Of a DNA stretch of 64,000 nt, positions 7,656-16,906 are shown in pieces (within the stretch, counting starts at the first letter, position 1; every line of letters begins with the position of its first letter). The DNA comes from Gaiellasilicea sp963765705 (lineage in GTDB: Bacteria > Actinomycetota > Thermoleophilia > Gaiellales > Gaiellaceae): the NCBI GenBank assembly GCA_963765705.1, contig CAVXXJ010000009.1, positions 62,001-126,000 on the forward strand. The letters are read 5' to 3'. A program made the position numbers and the translations under genes. The notes beneath the pieces are model-generated. The model worked only from the letters and a program-made list of their open reading frames with translations, did no database searches and had not been told where the DNA came from.

Positions 7656-10055
7656 ATGGAGCCGCTGTACAAGCCGGAAGGCGTCGAAGAGCGCTGGCAG
7701 CGCACGTGGGAGGAAGAGGGTCTCTACAGCGCCGGCGCCGGGAAGCGCCACGACGAGACGTTCGTCATCTGCGTGCCGCCGCCGAACGTGACCGGCGCGC
7801 TGCACATGGGCCACGCGCTGAACGGCTCGATCCAGGACCTGCTGATCCGCTGGCACCGGATGCGCGGGTACGACACGCTCTGGCAGCCCGGGTACGACCA
7901 CGCCGGCATCGCGACGCAGAACGTGGTCGAGAAGCAGCTCGTCGAGGAGGGGACGTCGCGCAAGGAGCTCGGCCGCGAGGCGTTCGTGGAGCGCGTCTGG
8001 AAGCACCTCGACGCCACCGGGAAGACGATCATGGGCCAGTTCCGCAGGCTCGGCGCCTCGCTCGACTACGAGCGCGAGCGCTTCACGATGGACGACGCCT
8101 ACATCGAGGCCGTGATGCGCTTCTTCGTCCATCTCTGGGATCGCGGCTGGATCTACCGCGCCAACCGGATCGTCAACTGGTGCCCGTTCCACGAGACGGC
8201 GATCTCGGACCTCGAGGTCGAGCACGTCGACATGGACGACACGCTGACCTACGCGCGCTACCCGTTCGCCGACGGCTCGGGGCACATCGTGATCGCCACC
8301 GTCCGGCCGGCGACCATGCTCGCCGACGTCGCGGTCGCCGTCCATCCGGACGACGAGCGCTACCGCGACGCGATTGGCAAGCAGGTGGTCGTCCCGTACA
8401 TCGAGGTCGCGGTGCCTGTGATCGCCGACGAGCGCGTCGAGCCGGAGTTCGGCACGGGCGCTCTCAAGGTCACCCCCGGTCACGACCCGCTCGACTTCGA
8501 GATCGGCCGCGATCACGGGCTCGAGACGATCACCGTGATCGGTCTCGACGGCCGCATGAGCCTGAACGCCGGCGACCTGCGCTGCAGGTCCCAGCAGGAG
8601 GCCGACGAGGCGATCCTCGGCTGGCTGAAGGAGCGCGGCCAGATCGAGAAGCGCGAGCACTACCGCCACTCGGTCGGCACGTGCGAGCGCTGCCACACGC
8701 GCATCGAGCCGCTCGTGTCGCTGCAGTGGTGGGTCGCGATGGAGGAGCCGCGGAAGCCGGCGCTGCAGGCGCTGCAGGAGCGGCGCGTGCGCTATCACCC
8801 CGAGTCTCAGCACCAGTTCGCGATTCGCTCGCTCGAGGAGATCCCGGACTGGAACATCTCTCGGCAGCTCTGGTGGGGACACCAGCAGCCGCTCTGGTAC
8901 TGCCCGGACGAGCACGTCACCTGTGCCTGGCCGCCGCCCGACGCGTGCGCCGAGTGCGGCTCCGGCGAGCTCACCCGGGATCCGGACGTGCTCGACACCT
9001 GGTTCTCGTCCGCGCTCTGGCCGTATGCGACGCTCGGCTGGCCGGAGCAGACGCCCGAGCTCGAGCGCTACTACCCGGGCGACGTCAACTCGACGGCGCG
9101 CGAGATCATCCGCCTCTGGGAGAACCGCATGATCTGGACGGGGCTCGAGCTGGTGGGGGAGATCCCCTTCACCGACGTGATCGTCCACTCGACGATCCTG
9201 GCCGGCGACGGACGCCGGATGTCGAAGAGCCTCGGCAACGGCGTCGACCCGCTCGACCTGATCGCGAAGCACGGTGCCGACGCGACCCGCTACGGGCTCC
9301 TGAAGATGTCCTCGACGCAGGACGTCCGCTTCGCCGAGACGCCGCTCGAAGAGGGCCGCAAGCTGGCGAACAAGCTCTGGAACGTCTCGCGGCTGCTGCT
9401 GCAGGAGCGCGTCGGCCCGGCCGTCGAGCCGAGCTCGTTGGAGGAGCGCTGGATCCTGGCCCGCCTCGACGCGGCCCGGGGAGAGCTGGAGGACGCGTGG
9501 CAGCGCTTCGCGTTCTCGCCCTCGACGCAGACGATCTACCACCTCACGTTCGACGACTTTTGCGACTGGTATGCCGAGGCGATCAAGCCGCGTCTGGCCG
9601 AGCCGCAGGTGCGAGCCACAGCGCTCGCCGCCCTCGAGAACCTCCTGAAGCTCCTCCACCCGATGATGCCGCACGTGACGGAGGAGATCTGGTCGCAGTT
9701 CCACGACGATCGTCTGATCGTCACCGAGTGGCCCGAGCCCACCGACGCGTACGCAGCCGACCTGCACGCGCTCGACGCCGTCCAGGAAGCGGCGGCGATC
9801 TTCCGGCGCAGCGGCGTTGCCGTGCCGCTCGAAGGCGACGAGCAGCGGATCTTCGCAGCCGTCGTGCGCCCGGAGCGGTCGAAGGCCAACGGGAACGCGG
9901 CTGCGGAAATCGAGCGCCTCCGCAAGGAGATCGAGCGGGGCGAGCGCGTGCTCGCGAACGACAAGTTCGTCGCGAACGCCAAGCCCGAGGTGGTCGAGGC
10001 CGAGCGCGAGAAGCTCGCCCGCTACCAGCGCGAGCTCGATGCCCTCTCCGGCTAG
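7656..10055 (+). CDS. valS: Valyl-tRNA synthetase
   Basis: Class I aminoacyl-tRNA synthetase that charges tRNA-Val. The HIGH-type motif is ALHMGHALN (His50-His53) and the KMSKS-type motif is RMSKSLGNG at about 521-528. The editing (CP1) domain carries the family sequences around GALKVTPGHDP. The C-terminal coiled-coil arm is EIERLRKEIERGERVL onward. At 799 residues it is shorter than many ValRS (about 880) but contains all expected regions. folC overlaps its last 17 bases, so translation is probably coupled. Confidence 0.96.
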   Translation: MEPLYKPEGVEERWQRTWEEEGLYSAGAGKRHDETFVICVPPPNVTGALHMGHALNGSIQDLLIRWHRMRGYDTLWQPGYDHAGIATQNVVEKQLVEEGTSRKELGREAFVERVWKHLDATGKTIMGQFRRLGASLDYERERFTMDDAYIEAVMRFFVHLWDRGWIYRANRIVNWCPFHETAISDLEVEHVDMDDTLTYARYPFADGSGHIVIATVRPATMLADVAVAVHPDDERYRDAIGKQVVVPYIEVAVPVIADERVEPEFGTGALKVTPGHDPLDFEIGRDHGLETITVIGLDGRMSLNAGDLRCRSQQEADEAILGWLKERGQIEKREHYRHSVGTCERCHTRIEPLVSLQWWVAMEEPRKPALQALQERRVRYHPESQHQFAIRSLEEIPDWNISRQLWWGHQQPLWYCPDEHVTCAWPPPDACAECGSGELTRDPDVLDTWFSSALWPYATLGWPEQTPELERYYPGDVNSTAREIIRLWENRMIWTGLELVGEIPFTDVIVHSTILAGDGRRMSKSLGNGVDPLDLIAKHGADATRYGLLKMSSTQDVRFAETPLEEGRKLANKLWNVSRLLLQERVGPAVEPSSLEERWILARLDAARGELEDAWQRFAFSPSTQTIYHLTFDDFCDWYAEAIKPRLAEPQVRATALAALENLLKLLHPMMPHVTEEIWSQFHDDRLIVTEWPEPTDAYAADLHALDAVQEAAAIFRRSGVAVPLEGDEQRIFAAVVRPERSKANGNAAAEIERLRKEIERGERVLANDKFVANAKPEVVEAEREKLARYQRELDALSG

Positions 10056-11085
10056 TCAGGCCGCCTGGCTCGATTCGCAGACGCCCTGGCCGAAGAAGTT
10101 CGGGCTCGGGCGGATGCGGACGCTGCTCGCCGCGCTCGGCGACCCGCAGCTCGCCTACCCGGCGATCCACGTCGTCGGCACGAACGGCAAGTCGACCGCG
10201 ACGCTGACGATCGAGGCGCTGCTCCGCGCCGAGGGCCTCTCGGTCGGCTCGACGATCTCGCCGCACATCCGCGGCTGGGCCGAGCGGATCCGCGTCGACG
10301 GCGAGCCCGCCGACTTCGAGGCGGCCGTCGGGCGCGTCAGGCCGGAGGCAGAGGCGCAGGAGACGACACAGTTCGAGACGGTCTGCGCGGCTGCGTTCGC
10401 CGAGTTCGCCGCGCGTCGCGTCGACGTCGCCGTCGTCGAGGCGGGCCTCGGCGGCCGGCTCGACGCGACCAACGTGCTCCGTTCGCACGTCGTCCTGCTG
10501 ACAAGCGTCGGGCTCGAGCACACCGATGTGCTCGGCGACACCCGCGAGCTGATCGCGGCCGAGAAGCTCGCGGTCGTGCAGAAGGGGTCGATCGCCGTGC
10601 TTCCGGACGAGGAGTTCGCCGCGCTGGCCGGCCCGAACGTGCTCGTCGGCGGGGCCCGCGAGGCGGCGGAGGCCTTCCTCGGCCGTCGGATCGAGCATGA
10701 GGTCGAGGTCTCGCTGCCGGGCCGGCTCGAACGGAGAGGGGAGGAGGTCCGGGACGGCGCCCACAATCTCGACGGTGTCCGCTGGCTCGTCCGGCAGCTC
10801 GAGCCTGCTCGCTACACGCTGTGCGTCTCGATCCTGCGCGACAAGAACGCGTCCGCGATGCTCGCCGAGCTTGCCGTGCTGGGCGGCACGCTCGTCGCGA
10901 CGCAGTCCTCGAACCCGCGCGCGCTGCCGGCCGACGAGCTCGCCGGCCTCGCTGCCGCCCACTTCGAACGGGTCGAGATCGAGCCCGATCCTGCGGCCGC
11001 ACTCGCTCGCGCCCGCGAACATGGGCCGGTGCTCGTGACCGGATCGCTGTATCTGATCGCAGACCTCGCGAGGGATCGCGCCTAA
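10039..11085 (+). CDS. folC: Folylpolyglutamate / dihydrofolate synthase, short form
   Basis: Mur-ligase-family enzyme that adds glutamate to (dihydro)folate using ATP. The P-loop is VVGTNGKST (residues 45-53). Typical folate-site and Mur sequences follow: GSTISPHI, VEAGLGGRLDATNV, SVGLEHTDVLG and DGAHNLDGVRWL. At 348 residues it is about 70-80 shorter than common FolC, mainly through a short N-terminus and short loops; no frame break is seen. The ATG at 10039 lies inside the end of valS, and valS-folC order is common. Confidence 0.9.
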   Translation: MPSPASQAAWLDSQTPWPKKFGLGRMRTLLAALGDPQLAYPAIHVVGTNGKSTATLTIEALLRAEGLSVGSTISPHIRGWAERIRVDGEPADFEAAVGRVRPEAEAQETTQFETVCAAAFAEFAARRVDVAVVEAGLGGRLDATNVLRSHVVLLTSVGLEHTDVLGDTRELIAAEKLAVVQKGSIAVLPDEEFAALAGPNVLVGGAREAAEAFLGRRIEHEVEVSLPGRLERRGEEVRDGAHNLDGVRWLVRQLEPARYTLCVSILRDKNASAMLAELAVLGGTLVATQSSNPRALPADELAGLAAAHFERVEIEPDPAAALARAREHGPVLVTGSLYLIADLARDRA

Positions 11086-11086
11086 C

Positions 11087-11200
11087 ATGACGAAGATGCG
11101 CGAACGAGTGACCGTGCTCGCGTTCGCGCTCGCGGTGCTCAGCTTCATCGTCGGGTCCGCGTTCGCAATCGGCTACCTCGTGGGAAGACTGCTCCTGTGA
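11087..11200 (+). CDS. Single-pass membrane microprotein (37 aa)
   Basis: ATG 11087 begins 1 bp after the folC stop and encodes 37 residues: a short basic N-terminus (MTKMRERV) followed by one hydrophobic helix with FALAVLSFIVGSAFAIGYLV. Its TGA shares the GTGA overlap with the next gene's GTG start, so it is embedded in the valS-maf operon. No family recognised; position and tight overlap are the main evidence that it is real. Confidence 0.6.
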   Translation: MTKMRERVTVLAFALAVLSFIVGSAFAIGYLVGRLLL

Positions 11201-11757
11201 TCCTCGCCGCCACCACCACCAACAACGACGACCTGCTCGGAGGAGTCAACGACTTCTTCGACTCGGGTGCGTGGATGGTGATCCGCAACCTGAGCATCTT
11301 CCTCGTCGCCGTCTTCTGGCTCGCGACGGTCTACTGGGTCTACAAGGACGCGCGCCGGCGGATCGAGGACCCGTGGCTCGTCGTCATGGCGACGGTGCTC
11401 GGCCTCGCCGCGCCGTTCATCGGCCCGATCATCTATCTCTTCTTCCGGCCGCCGGAGTACATCGAGGACGTGCGCGAGCGGGAGCTCGAGATCCGCGCGA
11501 TGGAGGAGCGGCTGTCGAAGCGCGACCTGCACTGCCCCGTCTGCCGAGCCGCCGTCGAAGCGACGTTCCTCGTCTGCCCGGTCTGCACGACGCGCCTGAA
11601 GCAGGCGTGCGTCAAGTGCAACGCGCCGCTCGAGGCGCTCTGGCAGATCTGCCCGCACTGTGCCACGCCCGTCACGACGCCGAGCCTGCCCGGGATCGAC
11701 GACACGATCGCCGACTCCTGGACCGCTCCTCGAAAGCGCGCCGCCGAGTCTGAGTAA
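11197..11757 (+). CDS. Membrane protein with C-terminal double zinc ribbon
   Basis: 186 residues. There are two predicted membrane helices (around LSIFLVAVFWLATVYWVY and VVMATVLGLAAPFIGPIIY), then a cytoplasmic helix and four CxxC knuckles: CPVC, CPVC, CVKC and CPHC. This is the pattern of a double zinc ribbon (DZANK-like). Such proteins are scaffolds or membrane-associated regulators of unknown role. Start GTG 11197 overlaps the preceding stop (GTGA), and ndk follows after 12 bp, so it is part of the same transcript. Confidence 0.75.
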   Translation: MILAATTTNNDDLLGGVNDFFDSGAWMVIRNLSIFLVAVFWLATVYWVYKDARRRIEDPWLVVMATVLGLAAPFIGPIIYLFFRPPEYIEDVRERELEIRAMEERLSKRDLHCPVCRAAVEATFLVCPVCTTRLKQACVKCNAPLEALWQICPHCATPVTTPSLPGIDDTIADSWTAPRKRAAESE

Positions 11758-11769
11758 CATCCGCGGCCG

Positions 11770-12189
11770 ATGGCCGTCGAGCGCACGCTGATCCTGATCA
11801 AGCCTGACGCCACCGAGCGCGCGCTCGCGGGCGAGATCCTCGCGCGGATCGAGCGTCGCGGGTTCCAGGTCGTCGGCGGCAAGCTCCTCCGCGTGAGCCG
11901 CGACCTCGGCTCCGAGCACTACGCCGAGCACAGCGAGAAGCCCTTCTTCGGCGAGCTCGTCGACTTCATCACCTCCGCGCCGACCTGGGCGCTCGTCGTC
12001 GAGGGCGAGGGCGCGATCGCGACGCTGCGGAAGACGATCGGGGCGACGAACCCCGCCGACGCCGACCCCGGCACGATCCGCGGCGACCTCGCGACGTCGA
12101 TGCCGAACAACCTCGTCCACGGCTCCGATTCACCCGAGTCGGCGCAGCGCGAGATCTCGCTCTGGTTCGCCGACGATGAGCTGGTCTGA
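11770..12189 (+). CDS. ndk: Nucleoside diphosphate kinase
   Basis: Transfers the gamma phosphate from ATP to nucleoside diphosphates through a phosphohistidine. The 139-residue length is standard. The N-terminal ERTLILIKPDATERALAGEI and the catalytic-site NLVHGSDSPESAQREI (active His in the latter) are diagnostic. A -10-like TAACAT lies 9 nt before the ATG. The downstream methyltransferase start overlaps its last 14 bases. Confidence 0.97.
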   Translation: MAVERTLILIKPDATERALAGEILARIERRGFQVVGGKLLRVSRDLGSEHYAEHSEKPFFGELVDFITSAPTWALVVEGEGAIATLRKTIGATNPADADPGTIRGDLATSMPNNLVHGSDSPESAQREISLWFADDELV

Positions 12190-12934
12190 CGACGCGGCTC
12201 GCAACCGCGAGCTCTGGACGAAATCGAACGCCGAGCACACCGGCCTGCGGGCGCGCGAGGCGTGGGCCGCCGAAGAGATCACCTGGGGTGTCTTCAACAT
12301 TCCCGAGGCGGACGTCCGCGTGCTGCCGGACGTCGACGGCAAGGATGTCGTCGAGCTCGGCTGCGGCACGGCGTATGTGTCCGCGTGGCTTGCCCGCCTC
12401 GGCGCCCGTCCGATCGGCGTCGACGTCACGCCGGCGCAGCTCGAGACGGCGCGCGCGATGCAGCGGGAGTTCGGCCTCGAGTTCCCGCTGATCGAGGCCG
12501 ACGCGGCACAGACCGGCCTGCCTGCCGGCTCTGCCGATCTCGTCGTCTCCGAGTACGGAGCCTCGATCTGGGTCGATCCCTACCGCTGGATTCCCGAGGC
12601 GTCGCGGCTGCTGCGTGCGGGCGGCGAGCTCGTCTTCCTCCGCAACTCCACGCTCGTGATCCTCTGCTCGCCCGACGGCGACGTCCCTGCAGGCGAGCAG
12701 CTCGTGCGGCCCCAGTTCGGCCTGCACCGCGTCGACTGGTGGGACGGCGTCGAGTTCCACCTCGCCCACGGCGACTGGATCCGTGTCCTCCGCGACAACG
12801 GCTTCGAGATCCTCGACCTCGTCGAGCTCCAGGCGCCGGAGTCGGCCGCGACGCACGAGTACTACGACTACGTCTCCGCCGACTGGGGCAGAAAGTGGCC
12901 GGCCGAGGAGATCTGGCGGGCGCGCAAGCTGTGA
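12176..12934 (+). CDS. SAM-dependent class I methyltransferase
   Basis: 252 residues with the Rossmann SAM-binding core. Motif I is VVELGCGTAYVSAWLARLG, the acidic residue ending strand 2 is in IGVDVTPAQL, and the motif II/III region is SADLVVSEYGASIW with LLRAGGELVF. The acceptor substrate cannot be inferred. It overlaps ndk by 14 bases and maf by 4 bases (GTGA), so the three are translationally coupled. Confidence 0.85.
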   Translation: MSWSDDAARNRELWTKSNAEHTGLRAREAWAAEEITWGVFNIPEADVRVLPDVDGKDVVELGCGTAYVSAWLARLGARPIGVDVTPAQLETARAMQREFGLEFPLIEADAAQTGLPAGSADLVVSEYGASIWVDPYRWIPEASRLLRAGGELVFLRNSTLVILCSPDGDVPAGEQLVRPQFGLHRVDWWDGVEFHLAHGDWIRVLRDNGFEILDLVELQAPESAATHEYYDYVSADWGRKWPAEEIWRARKL

Positions 12935-13524
12935 GCTCGCACACGGTCGACCCGATCCTGCTGGCGTCGACGAGCCCGCAGCGCCGCGCGATCCTCGAGC
13001 AGCTCGGGATCCTCTTCGACGTCGTCGCGCCCGACTACGTCGAGAACGACCCTCCCGAGGCCGATGCCGTGGAGCTCGTGCGCGAGCATGCGCGTGGCAA
13101 GGCGCGCTCGGTCGCCGCGCAGGCGGGGACCCGGCCGGTGCTCGGCGTCGACACCGCGGTCTCGCTCGGCGGCAAGATCTTCGGCAAGCCGGCGAGCGCC
13201 GAGGAAGCGGAGCGGATGCTCGAGGAGCTCGCCGGCGAGACACACGTCGTCGTCTCGGGGCTCTGCATCGTCACGCCCGGCTGGGAGCTCGTCGAGCATG
13301 CGTCGACCAGCGTCACCTTCCGGGAGCTGACGCCGCGGGAGCTGGCGCACCACCTGACCCACGGCGAGTGGGAGGGACGCGCCGGCGGCTACGCGATCCA
13401 GGGCCGCGGCGCCGCGCTCGTCGAGCAGATCGAGGGCGACTACCTGAACGTCGTCGGGCTGCCGGCGGCACTGCTCGTCCGGATCCTCGCCGAGCGCTTT
13501 CCGGGCACCTACGCTTTCGGCTAG
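12931..13524 (+). CDS. maf: Maf-family nucleotide pyrophosphatase
   Basis: House-cleaning NTP pyrophosphatase of the Maf/HAM1-like fold (known members hydrolyse dTTP/UTP or modified pyrimidine nucleotides). The N-terminal ILLASTSPQRRAILEQLG, central VLGVDTAVSLGGKIFGKP and GGYAIQGRGAALVEQIEGDY are the family blocks. The length is 197 residues. The GTG at 12931 overlaps the methyltransferase stop and gives MSSHTVDPILLAS; longer in-frame starts upstream would lie inside the methyltransferase. Confidence 0.93.
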   Translation: MSSHTVDPILLASTSPQRRAILEQLGILFDVVAPDYVENDPPEADAVELVREHARGKARSVAAQAGTRPVLGVDTAVSLGGKIFGKPASAEEAERMLEELAGETHVVVSGLCIVTPGWELVEHASTSVTFRELTPRELAHHLTHGEWEGRAGGYAIQGRGAALVEQIEGDYLNVVGLPAALLVRILAERFPGTYAFG

Positions 13525-13579
13525 ACCCGAAAGTCAGTGCTTGTGCGCCGCCCCTGCGTATGGGATAAGCGGTCGTATC

Positions 13580-16500
13580 GTGCGGCACCTGCGGGCGGCA
13601 ATGCTTCTGGCGGTGGTAGTGGCGGCTGCGTTCACAGCCGGCCATGCGGCCGCCGCAGAGCCTGTCTACACGGTCGTTGACCTCGGGGCGCAGGCGGACG
13701 ATCTCGACTGGGCCGACTTGAACGACAATGGTGACGTCAGCGGGCAGAGAGGCCGCGTGGCGGTCGTGCGGCGGTCGAACGGCTCGATCGCCTCGTTCCC
13801 GCCCTTCCTGCCCTTCGAGCGCTCGGAGGCCACCGCGAGCAACAACGTCGGCACGACTGTCGGACTGGCCGCGTTCCAGCAAGTCCTCGGCTTCGCCGGA
13901 GCCGTCTGGGGCGGCTCCGGCACGACGGTGCTCCCCGACCTCATCCCGCTGGACGTGAACGACGCCGGTCAGATCGTCGGGATCGGCGGTGCGGGCGGCG
14001 GCTTCTTCTGGGAGGCGGGCGCCGCGCGCGCTCTCAGGTTCGGGAACAACACATCGGTCAGGGTGGAGGCGGTGAGCAGCGACGGCGCCGCGGCCGGGCA
14101 GGGGCGCGACATCTTCGGCGTCTGGCCGGTCTACTGGCCCGCGGGTGCGACGGACGGTCTGCGGCTGGACTTCTACGGGAGCAGTCTGAGCAACAGGGCG
14201 TTCGACCTCAACGACCACGGCGTCGTGGTCGGTCGGCTGCAGCTCGGAAGCACCACCGTCGCGACGAAGTGGACGAACGGCGCGCTTCGGAACCTGCCCA
14301 CGCTGAGCGGCCTGAGCGGCCGGTTCGGGAAAGCGAATGCGATCAACGACCGAGGGGACATCGTCGGCGCAACCGAGGAGCTCGTGCCGGACCTCGTCGG
14401 CCAGGTCGCGGCGCTCTGGACCGAGGACGGGGTCGTCGACCTGAACACGGTTGTCGACCTCCCAGCTGGCCACGTCCTGATCGACGCCCTCGACATCAAC
14501 GATCGCGGTCAGATTCTCGTGTACTCAGAGCAGCCGGCCACCTACTCCACAGACTGCTGCGGCGAGCACTACTTCCTCCTGACGCCCGTGGAGTGTGCGC
14601 CGATCGCGGAGGACGACCTCGCCTCGGGCGATGCCGGCGACGGCCTCCCAGACGGCGACGGAGACGGGATCCCCGACTGCTGGGAGGAGGACGGGATCCC
14701 GGTCGAGACCGACGACGGCGACCTGGTCAACTACCTCCTGCCGGGCGCCGATCCGGAACGGAAGGATCTCTACGTCGAGGTCGACCACATGGTCGGCTTC
14801 GCGCCCGAGCCGGGCGCGCTGGAAGACGTCGTTGCCTCATTTGCAAACGCACCTGTTGCGAACCCTGATGGATCGACCGGGATCACGCTGCATGTGGCGG
14901 TCGACGATGAGGTTCCGCTCGTCCCCGGCATCGGCTTCGAGCAGGGAAGTCCCGGACCTGGGCCGGCGGACGACTTCTGGGATCTGAAGTCGGGCGGCAC
15001 CGCTGCGTGTGACGGGTTCTTCGGCACTGCTCCCGAGCGGTCGGGCGCCGTGTGCGCGGTCAAGCTCGGCGCGAAGCGGCTCGTCTACCGCTATGCGATC
15101 TTCGGCGACACGTACGGCAGCGCCGCCAACGAGGGCAGCGGCATCGCCGAGTGCGGCGCGGTGCTGGGCGAGGGCTGCGCGGGCATCCCCGGGAACGACT
15201 TCCTCGTCACGATCGGCCATCACTGGGACGAGGCGGCGCTGGACGGCGTCGGCGGCCGGCGGGCAATGGAGGCGGGCGCGTTCATGCACGAGCTCGGGCA
15301 CACGCTCGCGCTCGACCACGGGGGCGCCGACACGGTCAACTGCAAGCCGAACTACGTCAGCGCGATGAACTACGGCTACGTGCTCGCGCCCACCGCGACG
15401 TCGGCGCAGCGGCTGCTCGACTACTCACGCTGGGCGTCGACGCTCGACGAGGCGAACCTGGACGAGGCTCTCGGCGTCGGCGGCCCGGCGGGCACGGTCG
15501 TGTTCGGCTGGGCGGGTCTCTGGTGGGCCGCGCCCGGTGGAGCCGTCGACTGGAACCGGAACGGCGCGATTGGGACGGCGAGCGCGAACATCAACTGGAT
15601 CCAGCTCCTCGACGCGTGCCGGAGGCCGTCGGGACTGCCGCCGAGCAAGGTCGACGGCAACGTGCTGGTCCTCGAGCTCGGCAACTTCACGCCGAGCGAG
15701 TACGACCCCAGGAGCGTCCCGGCGCCGAGCGCATTCTCGGCGAACGTCTGCCATCCAGCTGCGGGGAACAGCTTCGACTGCGAGTGGGTCGCACCGATCC
15801 GGGTGGAGATCATGCACGGCGTCGTCTTCCTGACGCTTCCGGCGGCCCTTGCCGCCAACGACTGGGTGCGCGCCAACTACACCCAGCCGGCCGAGAACCC
15901 GCTCACGGTGCTGTTCGAGAACGGCGTGACGGCGCTCGAGGACGACGGAACCGAATGGAATCTCGAGAACATCACCCACCGGCGCGACCTGCTGCACGGC
16001 TCGGTCGACTGGGCGCGGCTGAAGTACAACGTCCGCGACGCGCAAGGCTTCGCCGACCTGGCGGGAAACCAGGCGCATCCGGAGCCTGAGATCACCCTGA
16101 CGGAGATCCGTGCGACCGGTGAGGCGGCACTCGACCGCCTCGACCACACCGCTCCGGTGACGACGGCCGTCGCCACGCCGCCGGCGAACGCAGCCGGCTG
16201 GCACCGCGCGCCCGTCACCGTCACCTTGACTGCCACCGACGAGGGCGGCAGTGGTGTCGACGCGATCTCCTACAACACCGGCGGCGGCCCGGTCTCGGTT
16301 CCGGGAGCCTCGGCACAGGTCAGTTTCGACGACGAGGGCATCGCGACCGTGACCTACTTCGCCCGCGACAACGCCGGCAACGCGGCGGCGCCGCAGACGC
16401 TGGTCGTTCGCATCGACCGCACGGCGCCAGAGGCGCTCGTGACGTTCGAGCCGGCGACGGACGAGCTCGTCGTCCGTGCCGTCGACGAGCTCTCGGGCCC

Positions 16501-16906
16501 TGACCCCGCGGCGATCGCGCCGATCGTCACACCTGAGAAGGGCAAGGAGGAACGGCGCTCCTACACGGTCTTCGACCGTGCGGGCAACAGCGTGGCAGTC
16601 GAGCTGCTCGTGAAGGAGAAGGGCAAGGACTGGGTGCGCGCCGAGGTCGTCAGCAGCACCGAGAACCGCTTGGAGGTCGACTGGAAGCGGGACAAGCAGG
16701 GGACGCTGACCGCGCTGAGGCAGAAGCTCGAGGTCGGCAGGGGTGCCGCACACGTCGAGCTCAAGGCCGACTACGACCGCGTGCGAGACGTGACAGTAAT
16801 CACGGTCGACGCGCACGGCGCGAAGAAGCAGAAGCTCGAGCAGCCGGGAGTCGTGCTACTGCGTCTGCTGGTTGGGCCAGGAGGCGCGCTCACGCCCGAG
16901 TACTAG
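13580..16906 (+). CDS. Secreted multidomain zinc metalloprotease with HAF repeats
   Basis: About 1,108 residues. The N-terminus is a signal peptide (MRHLRAAMLLAVVVAAAFTA ... AAAAEP). Residues about 30-340 hold a series of HAF-type repeats recognisable by D-hydrophobic-N-D-x-G (DLNDNGDVSG, DVNDAGQIVG, DLNDHGVVVG, AINDRGDIVG, DINDRGQILV). An Asp-rich calcium-binding-like stretch (DGLPDGDGDGIPDCWEEDG) follows. The zincin motif HELGHTLALDH is at His570, Glu571, His574 and His580, with A in place of the usual metzincin G. The C-terminal third has Ig-like domains (DRTAPEALVTFEP, ATDEGGSGVDAISY). GTG 13580 was chosen because it starts a clean signal peptide; TTG 13541 and ATG 13601 are alternatives. 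Substrate unknown. Confidence 0.8.
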   Translation: MRHLRAAMLLAVVVAAAFTAGHAAAAEPVYTVVDLGAQADDLDWADLNDNGDVSGQRGRVAVVRRSNGSIASFPPFLPFERSEATASNNVGTTVGLAAFQQVLGFAGAVWGGSGTTVLPDLIPLDVNDAGQIVGIGGAGGGFFWEAGAARALRFGNNTSVRVEAVSSDGAAAGQGRDIFGVWPVYWPAGATDGLRLDFYGSSLSNRAFDLNDHGVVVGRLQLGSTTVATKWTNGALRNLPTLSGLSGRFGKANAINDRGDIVGATEELVPDLVGQVAALWTEDGVVDLNTVVDLPAGHVLIDALDINDRGQILVYSEQPATYSTDCCGEHYFLLTPVECAPIAEDDLASGDAGDGLPDGDGDGIPDCWEEDGIPVETDDGDLVNYLLPGADPERKDLYVEVDHMVGFAPEPGALEDVVASFANAPVANPDGSTGITLHVAVDDEVPLVPGIGFEQGSPGPGPADDFWDLKSGGTAACDGFFGTAPERSGAVCAVKLGAKRLVYRYAIFGDTYGSAANEGSGIAECGAVLGEGCAGIPGNDFLVTIGHHWDEAALDGVGGRRAMEAGAFMHELGHTLALDHGGADTVNCKPNYVSAMNYGYVLAPTATSAQRLLDYSRWASTLDEANLDEALGVGGPAGTVVFGWAGLWWAAPGGAVDWNRNGAIGTASANINWIQLLDACRRPSGLPPSKVDGNVLVLELGNFTPSEYDPRSVPAPSAFSANVCHPAAGNSFDCEWVAPIRVEIMHGVVFLTLPAALAANDWVRANYTQPAENPLTVLFENGVTALEDDGTEWNLENITHRRDLLHGSVDWARLKYNVRDAQGFADLAGNQAHPEPEITLTEIRATGEAALDRLDHTAPVTTAVATPPANAAGWHRAPVTVTLTATDEGGSGVDAISYNTGGGPVSVPGASAQVSFDDEGIATVTYFARDNAGNAAAPQTLVVRIDRTAPEALVTFEPATDELVVRAVDELSGPDPAAIAPIVTPEKGKEERRSYTVFDRAGNSVAVELLVKEKGKDWVRAEVVSSTENRLEVDWKRDKQGTLTALRQKLEVGRGAAHVELKADYDRVRDVTVITVDAHGAKKQKLEQPGVVLLRLLVGPGGALTPEY

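Noticed and set aside
7577..7656. T-box or other riboswitch upstream of valS
   Set aside because: Only 78 bp are available, no T-box sequence or specifier stem is visible, and a -10-like element sits next to the start.
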